A DNA stretch of 64,000 nucleotides from Agarilytica rhodophyticola (GTDB taxonomy: Bacteria; Pseudomonadota; Gammaproteobacteria; Pseudomonadales; Cellvibrionaceae). Each line of letters begins with the position of its first letter. The first letter of the stretch is position 1. The position numbers were made by a program, and so were the translations under genes. Positions 45,954 to 53,422 of the stretch are shown here, in pieces. Location of the stretch: assembly GCF_002157225.2 (NCBI RefSeq), contig NZ_CP020038.1, positions 806,001 to 870,000 of the forward strand. The letters run 5' to 3'. Below the pieces are notes generated by a model. That model was not told where the DNA came from. It was given only the letters and a program-made list of their open reading frames with translations, and made no database searches.

Positions 45954-46925
45954 ATGCCTAAATACGCACTTGAAGAATTTTTGCCGAATGCCAGTAGCCT
46001 TGTTTATGGTTGTATGGGGCTGGGGGGAGAGTGGCAGGAAAGTAATATCGCTGACAGTCATTATAAGCAGGCAAATGAAGTTATCGAAGTGGCATTGGAA
46101 GCTGGTATTAATGTCTTTGACCATGCTGATATTTATCGTCTAGGAAAGGCGGAAAAGGTTTTTGGTCGGGTGCTTAAAGAAAGGCCTTCACTACGGGATA
46201 AGATGTTCATTCAGTCTAAGTGTGGTATTCGCTTTCAGGACGATATTGGGCCCAAGCGTTACGATTTCTCCAAGCAATGGCTCGTTCAGTCCGTTGAGGG
46301 TTCACTTGCACGACTGGGAATTGAACAATTGGATATTTTATTGCTCCACCGACCAGACCCTTTGATGGAACCAGGGGAGGTGGCAGAGGCTTTTGAAGTA
46401 TTGAGAGAGCAAGGCAAGGTGAAGTTTTTTGGTGTTTCAAATATGCATATACATCAAATTGCGTATCTGCAATCCTACTTGGATGCGCCCCTTATCGCCA
46501 ATCAAATAGAAATTAGCTTGCAACAGCTGGCATGGCTCGATGAGGGGGTGATGGCAGGTAATCCTAAAGGCAGTGACCTCAATTTTACCAGTGGTACATT
46601 AGAGCATTGCCGCAAAAATGGCATTCAATTACAAGCCTGGGGAAGTTTATGCCAGGGATTATTCTCAGGGCGAGATATTACTAATGAGCCAGAGCATATT
46701 CAGACAACGGCATCTATGGTTGCATCTTTGGCCGATAAATATAATGTTAGCCTAGAGGCTTTGATACTTGCATGGTTAATGAAACATCCTGCCAATATCC
46801 AGCCCATTATCGGAACCACGAAAATAGATAGAATAACAGCCTGCTCACAATCATCATCAATCAATATTAGCCGCGAAGACTGGTACTCTCTTTATGTGAG
46901 TGCTCGTGGGGATGAGCTGCCCTAG
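45954..46925 (+). CDS. Aldo/keto reductase, YdhF-like
   Basis: A 323-residue NADPH-dependent oxidoreductase with a TIM barrel. The catalytic tetrad is visible: Asp and Tyr in FDHADIYRLGKAE, Lys in FIQSKCGIRF and His in ILLLHRPDPL. The start VYGCMGLGGEW and the segment ANQIEISLQQLAWLDEG match the YdhF branch. ATG 45954 is chosen because GGAG lies six bases upstream; the longer TTG start at 45903 lacks one. The substrate is unknown. Confidence 0.92.
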   Translation: MPKYALEEFLPNASSLVYGCMGLGGEWQESNIADSHYKQANEVIEVALEAGINVFDHADIYRLGKAEKVFGRVLKERPSLRDKMFIQSKCGIRFQDDIGPKRYDFSKQWLVQSVEGSLARLGIEQLDILLLHRPDPLMEPGEVAEAFEVLREQGKVKFFGVSNMHIHQIAYLQSYLDAPLIANQIEISLQQLAWLDEGVMAGNPKGSDLNFTSGTLEHCRKNGIQLQAWGSLCQGLFSGRDITNEPEHIQTTASMVASLADKYNVSLEALILAWLMKHPANIQPIIGTTKIDRITACSQSSSINISREDWYSLYVSARGDELP

Positions 46926-47013
46926 TAGGGTGAATAGGCTTTAACCCTTTTCATTAGCCGCTTGCAGTGTTACATTATGTTTCATGTGTCTTAGGGCACA
47001 CATTTCTTAAGAA

Positions 47014-47057
47014 GTGAGGACGACCTCACCGCTCTGCTCTATTACGGGGACGACCCC
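47014..47057 (+). promoter_or_regulatory. Guanidine-II (mini-ykkC) riboswitch
   Basis: Two tandem hairpins, each capped by ACGA, the ACGR loop that defines the class. P1 is GTGAGG-ACGA-CCTCAC (47014-47029) and P2 is GGGG-ACGA-CCCC (47046-47057), with a 16-base linker. In known examples guanidine docks the two loops and turns on expression. It lies 39 bases upstream of a Gdx/SugE guanidinium exporter, the classic target gene. Downstream, GACCC (47052-47056) can instead pair with GGGTC (47068-47072), followed by six T. This would form a terminator that excludes P2. Confidence 0.93.
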
Positions 47058-47096
47058 ATAAGTTTACGGGTCTTTTTTGAGTAGAGAGGGTAGAGC

Positions 47097-47414
47097 ATGT
47101 CTTGGTTTATTTTATTTATTGCCGGTGTTTTAGAAGCTGTCTGGCTATTCGGTATTCAAAAATCGGAAGCGTTTAGCAAATTTCCTTATGTGGTTTTGGC
47201 TCTTGTTGCTATGGCAACAAGCCTACTGTTATTTTCGATTTCGGTGCGGCACATTCCGGCAAGCCAGGCTTATATCGTGTGGTTAGCCATAGGTGCGATT
47301 TGTATTTCTTTTGTTGATCATTATTTTTTTAATCATCCTATCACTTGGCAGCAACTATTTTTTTGTTGTTTAATTTTTGTTGGTGTTGTTGGAATAAAAC
47401 TATCTAAAGGGTAG
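47097..47414 (+). CDS. gdx: Guanidinium/proton antiporter Gdx (SugE), SMR family
   Basis: A 105-residue inner-membrane protein with four TM helices, forming an antiparallel dimer in this family. The key Glu13 is in IAGVLEAVW, and GIQKSEAF and PASQAYIVWLAIGA are SugE-type rather than QacE-type wording. Gdx proteins export guanidinium in exchange for two protons. The guanidine-II riboswitch immediately upstream independently supports this substrate. AGAGAGGG gives the ribosome site. The ACT-domain gene starts eight bases after the stop, so the two are probably cotranscribed. Confidence 0.95.
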   Translation: MSWFILFIAGVLEAVWLFGIQKSEAFSKFPYVVLALVAMATSLLLFSISVRHIPASQAYIVWLAIGAICISFVDHYFFNHPITWQQLFFCCLIFVGVVGIKLSKG

Positions 47415-47422
47415 CTCTAATT

Positions 47423-47830
47423 ATGTCAGGCGAAACAGATTTAAATACATTAATTGCGTCCATGACGCCCCGATTATCTGATGAAGAATACGTATTTTGT
47501 TGTCTAAATACTTCTGACTTCGACTTTGTACAATCGCTACAGCCATTGGGTACTTTTTGTGAACAGGAAGGAACTACAGTGATTTTATCAAAGGCAAAAG
47601 CAGATGAATTTCAAATGCAATATTCCGGAGTTTTTAAGTGCATCACGCTAAGTATTCATTCTAGTCTCGATGCAGTAGGTTTAACTGCTGCTGTATCTTC
47701 ACGGTTAGCAGTTTCAAATATTAGTGCGAATGTAGTTGCTGCTTTTTACCACGACCATATATTTATTGCTTCTAAAGATGCCGATAAAGCTTTGCACGAG
47801 CTTAGGTGCTTGGCGCAAGAAGGCATCTAG
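47423..47830 (+). CDS. ACT-domain protein
   Basis: A 135-residue cytoplasmic protein with two ACT-like halves (EYVFCCLNTSDFDFVQSLQPLGTFCEQEGTTVIL; FKCITLSIHSSLDAVGLTAAVSSRLAVSNISANVVAAFYHDHIFI). This matches the small ACT-domain family often found alone in proteobacteria, thought to bind amino acids. It follows gdx by eight bases and shares its riboswitch control if cotranscribed. The functional link to guanidine is unknown. Confidence 0.82.
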   Translation: MSGETDLNTLIASMTPRLSDEEYVFCCLNTSDFDFVQSLQPLGTFCEQEGTTVILSKAKADEFQMQYSGVFKCITLSIHSSLDAVGLTAAVSSRLAVSNISANVVAAFYHDHIFIASKDADKALHELRCLAQEGI

Positions 47831-47938
47831 AGACTATTTATCTAGATCTTGTTAACAAGCCCAAGCAATAACATTAATCTTATTTGTGCAGCGACTCGTA
47901 GAAATATTTAAAAATCTACTTACAAGATCAGTATTTCT

Positions 47939-48826
47939 ATGAGTGTGAGCTACCGTTTTATTTATGCACTATGTGTGTTAATTGTTATTTTTAATAGCGG
48001 CTGTGCGCAAAACTTTCCCCGCCCATTATCTCTATCAACACCATGCTGCTCCGATGGTTTAACTGGCCCGGAAATATTTAACAATACGTTTATAAAGCAC
48101 GGTGGCAATAAATTAAAGCAACTCAATGATCTTAATGTAAGTATTGATGGGGATTGGAAATTTCTTATTACTCGTATTCAGCCACTGGTTACAGATCATC
48201 GTTATCGCGTTAGTTCAGAGGAGAGAATTTTGCCTAATGCAGGTGTTTATAGCGCATACTATCAAGGGCCTGCAGGGACTAAAAAAGTTATTCGCTCGTC
48301 AAATCAGACGCGAGTTTTTTATAATAATGAAGAAAATGTTGATGATGATGTATTGCAATCGACCGCATTAACAGCAGATTCTTTTTTTATTTTTTTACTC
48401 GGCCCACTGTCACTTGAATCCTTTAAAGATAATTTTGTTCGCTTAGAGGATAAGCAAGAAAATGGTAAGCGATATCACCGAATTTATACTTCTATGAAGC
48501 CTGGTATTGGTAACTCTGCGGGTGATGAACTGGTGTTATGGGTTGATTCTGAAACTCACTTAACGTATCGCGTCCATATTACACTAGAGGGTTACCGCAC
48601 TACATTGGGCGCTCATGTGGATGTGAGCTATGACGCCTATGAACAAGTGGGCGATTATATCTTTGCGAGTGTTTTTCATGAAAGAGTACTCGGCCCCATT
48701 TCTATCGATGCTCATGCTTGGCGTCTTACTGGTATTGATATCAACCGAGGACTCAATTATCAGCACCTCAATCAACATCCGTGGTCATCGAAAGCTTCTG
48801 CCCCTGCCAAAGCGCACATAAAATAA
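47939..48826 (+). CDS. Outer-membrane-type lipoprotein, unknown
   Basis: A 295-residue lipoprotein (lipobox FNSGC, about Cys22) rich in beta strands, with alternating patterns such as LNVSIDGDWKFLI, YRVSSEERILPNAGVYSAYY and YRTTLGAHVDVSYDAYEQVGDYIFASVF. The layout recalls LolA-like or DUF3108-like antiparallel sheets that handle lipids, but no family is certain. Its own promoter is presumed, as a gap of 108 bases follows the ACT gene. Confidence 0.68.
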   Translation: MSVSYRFIYALCVLIVIFNSGCAQNFPRPLSLSTPCCSDGLTGPEIFNNTFIKHGGNKLKQLNDLNVSIDGDWKFLITRIQPLVTDHRYRVSSEERILPNAGVYSAYYQGPAGTKKVIRSSNQTRVFYNNEENVDDDVLQSTALTADSFFIFLLGPLSLESFKDNFVRLEDKQENGKRYHRIYTSMKPGIGNSAGDELVLWVDSETHLTYRVHITLEGYRTTLGAHVDVSYDAYEQVGDYIFASVFHERVLGPISIDAHAWRLTGIDINRGLNYQHLNQHPWSSKASAPAKAHIK

Positions 48827-48874
48827 TAATAAAATAGTTTATGATTGCTGCTCTAAAAATTATGGGTGCTGGTG

Positions 48875-49333
48875 ATGTTTAAACTTTGTCATGTTTTTCT
48901 TACTGTGGTTCTGATCAGCCTTTATGGCTGTAGTAACGATAATTCCGCAAATAATGATGCCACACAAGACGCCTCTGCCGATGCGGCTGTGGCGTCAAAA
49001 GTGTCGGAATCTACTGCTACTGAGCAAATTTTTCGAAGTAACGGTGCTGTGCAATGTGAAGGGGGGGGCGATGACTTAGCTACTACAGCTAAGATGTTGG
49101 AAGAGGCGGGTATCGCTGTCATCGACTCTAAATGCGGTTATATGACAGGAAGAATGATGCCGGCGCTATGTGGCTCTCCAACATCCAATATTAATATACA
49201 TACTATTAAGCAAGAGGATCTTGCCAAATCTAAAGAATTAGGTTTCTGGCCAGTCATAGCGCTTATCGACCAGGCAAAGGGCCAAGGGTTTGAAGTTGCC
49301 GAGACTTGTGATTCCGATTCCAAAGAAGGTTAG
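48875..49333 (+). CDS. Small lipoprotein, unknown
   Basis: A 152-residue lipoprotein with lipobox SLYGC followed by an Asn/Ala/Asp-rich linker and a compact domain (GAVQCEGGGDDLATTAKMLEEAGIAVIDSKCGYMTGRM) with several cysteines. No known family recognised. ATG 48875 is chosen over GTG 48866 by ribosome-site spacing. A long hairpin follows, shared with the convergent aminotransferase gene. Confidence 0.65.
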   Translation: MFKLCHVFLTVVLISLYGCSNDNSANNDATQDASADAAVASKVSESTATEQIFRSNGAVQCEGGGDDLATTAKMLEEAGIAVIDSKCGYMTGRMMPALCGSPTSNINIHTIKQEDLAKSKELGFWPVIALIDQAKGQGFEVAETCDSDSKEG

Positions 49334-49357
49334 CGCCAACTTTGTCATCCTTTGTTA

Positions 49358-49394
49358 CCACTCTTGAAAGATGAAAAGTTTCATCCAAGAGTGG
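49358..49394. terminator. Bidirectional terminator between convergent genes
   Basis: CCACTCTTG (49358-49366) pairs with CAAGAGTGG (49386-49394). A second inner stem (GATGAA/TTCATC) stacks on top after a three-base bulge. It sits between the lipoprotein and the minus-strand aminotransferase gene; no strong T-run follows. Confidence 0.5.
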
Positions 49395-49432
49395 CTCAAT
49401 AATTTAAGGGTCGTGCCGATTATTGGTAGATC

Positions 49433-50710
49433 CTAAGCAGATAGTTGCTGGTTAATAGACGCTAACTGCACGCACACGACAAATACGTCCATGGCTTGTT
49501 CTACTTGCTCGACTGTTGGTACAGTCGGTGCAATGCGAATATTGCAGTCTTCAGGGTCATTACCGTAAGGGAAGGTGGCACCTGCGGGTGTTAATTTCAC
49601 ACCGGCTTCTCCTGCTAATCTTACTACTTCTTTAGCGAGTCCTGGGCGAGTGTCAAAAGAGATAAAATAGCCACCTTCCGGAGACTCCCAACTGCCTAGA
49701 TCATTGTCACCAAAGGCCTTATCAAGTTGCTTGAGTACGCATTCAAAACGAGGCTTAATAATACCGGCATGCTTTTGCATATGCTTAGTTAATGATTCTG
49801 GCTCGGCGAAGAACTTAACATGGCGCAACTGATTGACTTTGTCTGGACCGATGGTAATAAAACCTAGGGACTGTTTGATGCCCTTAAGGTTGTTGGCGCT
49901 GGCGCCGACAAAGGCCACACCAGAACCGGCGAAAGTCACTTTTGATGTGGAGGCAAACTGCAGAACACTGTCTTCTGTGCCAGCAGCAACGCAGGCCTCG
50001 TAAATATTAGCTAGTGTCTTGGGCTGCTCTACAAGATCGTGTATTGCATAAGCGTTATCCCAAAAAACGCGGAAATCTGGGTGGGCTGTTTTTCCCAGTT
50101 GGGCAATGCGCTTTACTACATCATCGCTGTATATGACGCCGGTTGGGTTAGAGTATTTGGGGACACACCACATGCCACGAATACTCTTATCTTGCGCTAC
50201 CAGTGACTCTACCGCATCCATATCCGGTCCATTGGCATCCATAGGCACAGTGATCATCTTAATGCCTAGGTGCTGGCAAACACCGTAGTGTCTATCGTAC
50301 CCCGGCACAGGACAAATAAAACTAACATCAGCGCTCTTGTTCCAAGCGGAATCACTACCATTAAGACCAAACTGATGAGCAATAGCCATCGTCTGGTGCA
50401 TTAACGTAAGGCTGCTGTTGCCACCTGCAATAATATTTTCTGCCGGCATATCGAGGAATTGTGACCCTAGTTTACGGGCTTCAAGCAGACCATCTAAACC
50501 GCCATAATTGCGTACATCTACTCCGCTAGGGGAGGTGTATTCTGAGCCTAAAATACCGTCTAAGGCATCTGATAATTGAAGCTGTTCAGAGGAGGGTTTT
50601 CCGCGGGTAAGGTCTAAATTAAGGCCTTTCGCTTTGATGTCTTGGTAACGAGAAGTAAGTTCGGATTGCCATTGCTGAAGTTGACCGCTATCTGCGTTTG
50701 TAAGATTCAA
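49433..50710 (-). CDS. PLP aminotransferase, PF12897 (aspartate aminotransferase-like)
   Basis: A 425-residue fold type I PLP enzyme of the class often called MocR-like or AspT-like aminotransferases (PF12897), without a DNA-binding domain. The motifs LTRGKPSSEQL, SNPTGVIYSD (Asn188), VFWDNAYAIHDL (Asp218) and the PLP lysine in FASTSKVTFAGSGVAF (Lys257) are present. Members transaminate aspartate or similar amino acids with 2-oxoglutarate; the exact substrate is unknown. Monocistronic. Confidence 0.9.
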   Translation of the reverse strand: MNLTNADSGQLQQWQSELTSRYQDIKAKGLNLDLTRGKPSSEQLQLSDALDGILGSEYTSPSGVDVRNYGGLDGLLEARKLGSQFLDMPAENIIAGGNSSLTLMHQTMAIAHQFGLNGSDSAWNKSADVSFICPVPGYDRHYGVCQHLGIKMITVPMDANGPDMDAVESLVAQDKSIRGMWCVPKYSNPTGVIYSDDVVKRIAQLGKTAHPDFRVFWDNAYAIHDLVEQPKTLANIYEACVAAGTEDSVLQFASTSKVTFAGSGVAFVGASANNLKGIKQSLGFITIGPDKVNQLRHVKFFAEPESLTKHMQKHAGIIKPRFECVLKQLDKAFGDNDLGSWESPEGGYFISFDTRPGLAKEVVRLAGEAGVKLTPAGATFPYGNDPEDCNIRIAPTVPTVEQVEQAMDVFVVCVQLASINQQLSA

Positions 50711-50881
50711 AGTGGATTCCCCTTAAATATTCTATGGTGGTTGATCAAGTTTAAGATTATAACGTTTTTGAAGGCAAACTGGAGGGCTTAAATTCCTGTG
50801 ACTAGGCTCTAGTCTAAAAATAAAAGATGAATCATGGCTTCTATGATAATATGCCGCGATTAAAAGACGTAAGCGAAAAAA

Positions 50882-51409
50882 ATGAGTGCGCTAAATCAAA
50901 AACCGAGTGCGATAGAATCGTTTCAAGATATTACCAATAACTTATTGGACTTGGCTAAAATACCTGCTTTTTTGAGGGTTTTGCTCACCACAGATGGTAC
51001 CGTAACAAAAAGTTTGGAAGCATTTTTTTGGGAACCTCTGATCGTTGAAACCATCTCACAGAATGAGACCGTTTTGGACGAGCCTGCGCCCTATATTGAG
51101 CGAGATACTGGAGATCGAGTTGTTGCCCGTAGTGTGCATTTAAGAGGTTTGCAGTCCAATAACATTTATGTCACTGCTAACTCTTTGATTTGCATTGATG
51201 TTCTCAATCCTCAATTTCAGGAAGATTTGAGGATGCAGCGTTTGGGGATTGGTGAATTACTGCGTGAATGTAATCTTGAAACCTATCGGCAAATCCTGGA
51301 AGTAGGGGAGGATAGACGCAAAGATGAGGTTTGGAGAACCTATCGTATTGTGACAGAGCACCATCCTTTTATACAAATAACAGAGCACTTTCCGCTCTCG
51401 CTTTATTAG
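50882..51409 (+). CDS. Chorismate-lyase-fold protein (PF01947 type)
   Basis: A 175-residue protein with the features of chorismate pyruvate-lyase relatives: FLRVLLTTDGTVTKSLEAFFWEP near the start, then DRVVARSVHLRG and a LGIGELLRE segment. The TTDGTVTK.LEA wording is shared with Rv2949c-like chorismate lyases that make 4-hydroxybenzoate. In this organism it could supply 4-hydroxybenzoate for ubiquinone or another aryl product. It is followed closely by gmhA, with a gap of 19 bases. Confidence 0.8.
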   Translation: MSALNQKPSAIESFQDITNNLLDLAKIPAFLRVLLTTDGTVTKSLEAFFWEPLIVETISQNETVLDEPAPYIERDTGDRVVARSVHLRGLQSNNIYVTANSLICIDVLNPQFQEDLRMQRLGIGELLRECNLETYRQILEVGEDRRKDEVWRTYRIVTEHHPFIQITEHFPLSLY

Positions 51410-51428
51410 AACACATGACGAGAAACAT

Positions 51429-52007
51429 ATGTCGCATCAAAATTATATAAAAACCATTGTTGAACAATCCATCAGCGTAAAACAGCATATACTTTCATCT
51501 GCTGAGCATTTAAATGCTATCGATGAAGTGGCGCAGTTATGTGTGGATGCATATAAAAACGGCAATAAAGTCTTGTTAGCGGGCAATGGTGGTAGTGCTG
51601 GAGATGCTCAGCACATTGCGGCGGAGCTCGTCGCGCGTTTCGAGTTTGACCGCCCTGGTTTACCTGCAATTGCTTTAACCACCGATACCTCGATGCTGAC
51701 GGCAATTGGTAACGACTACGGCTATGACAAGGTGTTTAGTCGCCAATTAGAAGCGAATGCTGTAAGTGGCGATGTTTTTATTGGTATTAGCACATCAGGT
51801 AATTCCAAAAATATCCTAGAAGCCTTTGATAGTGCTAAAAGCAAAGGTGTTGTCTGTGTTGGTCTTTGTGGTCAGGGCGGTAAGATTCTGCAAGTGGCGG
51901 ATCATGTACTAAGTGTGCCATCCGATTGCACTGCTCGCATCCAAGAGAGCCATATCATGATTGGCCATATCTTATGTGGCATTATTGAAAAGACTATGTT
52001 TGAGTAA
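51429..52007 (+). CDS. gmhA: Phosphoheptose isomerase GmhA
   Basis: A 192-residue SIS-domain protein that isomerises sedoheptulose 7-phosphate to D-glycero-D-manno-heptose 7-phosphate for LPS core synthesis. The motifs LLAGNGGSAGDAQHIAAELVARF, LTTDTSMLTAIGNDYGYDKVFSRQ and GISTSGNSKNILEA are typical of GmhA; the related DiaA differs in the active-site region. It is preceded by the chorismate-lyase-like gene and followed by a GC-rich hairpin. Confidence 0.9.
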   Translation: MSHQNYIKTIVEQSISVKQHILSSAEHLNAIDEVAQLCVDAYKNGNKVLLAGNGGSAGDAQHIAAELVARFEFDRPGLPAIALTTDTSMLTAIGNDYGYDKVFSRQLEANAVSGDVFIGISTSGNSKNILEAFDSAKSKGVVCVGLCGQGGKILQVADHVLSVPSDCTARIQESHIMIGHILCGIIEKTMFE

Positions 52008-52013
52008 AGATTC

Positions 52014-52032
52014 GGGGCTAGCTACTGGCCCC
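52014..52032 (+). terminator. Hairpin after gmhA
   Basis: GGGGC (52014-52018) pairs with GCCCC (52028-52032), followed by a short interrupted T-run. A plausible terminator seven bases past the stop. Confidence 0.45.
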
Positions 52033-52231
52033 TCCATATTTTTCTGCTGTTACCATCCTTGCTTGTGACTAAAGCATTGTGTAGTCAAAATTATAATACT
52101 ATTTGGCTATAACAATTCATTGCTCTACCGCTGACATCTATCTTTAAAAATCTAGTGGCACTGGAAACACTGCTATACTTTTAACTGTTGCTTTTGCTCC
52201 TTACATTTACTGCCTAGAGTTAGTTTTTCGG

Positions 52232-53398
52232 ATGAGTCATATCAAGCGTATTTCAACAGAGCATCTCGAAATTGGTATGTACATTACAACGGAGACTAAA
52301 GGTGTTGCAGATGGAAAAATGCAAAATGAAGGCTTTATTCAGCGCCAAGATACGCTTGACAAACTTCGAGAGAAGAACTTAAAAGAGTTCTTTATTGATG
52401 TTAGCAAAGGCAAAGACTCTCGTTTCGCTCATCCTATCTTATCCAATAATGTGTCATTCAAACCACGTCTAACTTTAAAGGTTGAGCGTGAAAAAGCTGA
52501 GCGCGTTTATGGTGAAGCCCGAGGCATGGTTGAGGATTTATTAAATGATGTCAAAATGGGCAAGGCCATTGATGTGGCACCTGTCAATGAATTAGCAGAT
52601 GATATTAATAACTCCATACTTAATAACCCTAATGCTCTGCAGTGTCTAAGCCAAATTAGAGAGAAAGACAGATATTTATTAGAGCACTCTGTTAACGTGG
52701 GTATCCTAATGAGTATTTTTTCAACTTATCTGGGCTTTGATAAAAATACAGTAAAAGAATTGACTACGGGTGGGCTTTTACATGATATTGGTAAGATACG
52801 TGTGCCTTCTGAAATACTAAATAAGGCGGGCAAACTGACTGATGATGAATGGGTCGAAATGAAACGTCATGTGGTTTATGGTCAAGAGGTATTAATTAAG
52901 TCCGAAGGTATTAGCGATATTGCTAAGTCTATTTGTGGTCTTCACCATGAACGTTTAGATGGTACTGGCTATCCAATGGGGATTGATGAATCAAAGATCG
53001 ATGTCTATGGGCGCATGGCTGCCATTGTGGATGTCTATGATGCAGTGACGGCATCCCGTTGCTACCATGAGGGGATGGCGCCTTTTAAAGCAATGAAATT
53101 GCTGGTGTCTATGACTGAGTCCCATCTCGATAAAACACTAGTTTACAGTTTTATTCGGTGCATGAGTGTTTACCCTGTTGGTACTGTGATAGAACTGAGT
53201 AATGGCAAATTGGGCGTGGTTATTGAGCCCAACTTAGAGCTTTCAAATAAACCTATTGTCCGTATTTTTTATAATATGAAAAGCCGCCATTATGAACAGT
53301 GTCGCATCCTAAATTTAGCGACATCGAAGCTCGACATTGAAATTGTGAAAACTTGGCATCCGGATGAATTGGATATCTGTATTCACAATTTCTTGTAA
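52232..53398 (+). CDS. HD-GYP c-di-GMP phosphodiesterase with DUF3391
   Basis: A 388-residue protein. The N-terminal DUF3391-like region (about 1-130, LEIGMYITTETKG) is common in HD-GYP proteins. The HD-GYP domain keeps its metal and signature residues: HSVNVGIL, LLHDIGKIRVP (His184, Asp185), CGLHHERLDGTGYP (His238, His239, GYP 246-248) and VDVYDAVTASRCYHEG. HD-GYP enzymes hydrolyse c-di-GMP to GMP. Its start follows an upstream region with no clear ribosome site. It is convergent with the TonB receptor, 24 bases apart. Confidence 0.93.
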   Translation: MSHIKRISTEHLEIGMYITTETKGVADGKMQNEGFIQRQDTLDKLREKNLKEFFIDVSKGKDSRFAHPILSNNVSFKPRLTLKVEREKAERVYGEARGMVEDLLNDVKMGKAIDVAPVNELADDINNSILNNPNALQCLSQIREKDRYLLEHSVNVGILMSIFSTYLGFDKNTVKELTTGGLLHDIGKIRVPSEILNKAGKLTDDEWVEMKRHVVYGQEVLIKSEGISDIAKSICGLHHERLDGTGYPMGIDESKIDVYGRMAAIVDVYDAVTASRCYHEGMAPFKAMKLLVSMTESHLDKTLVYSFIRCMSVYPVGTVIELSNGKLGVVIEPNLELSNKPIVRIFYNMKSRHYEQCRILNLATSKLDIEIVKTWHPDELDICIHNFL

Positions 53399-53422
53399 CT
53401 GCTTTTATTAAAACTATCAGAG

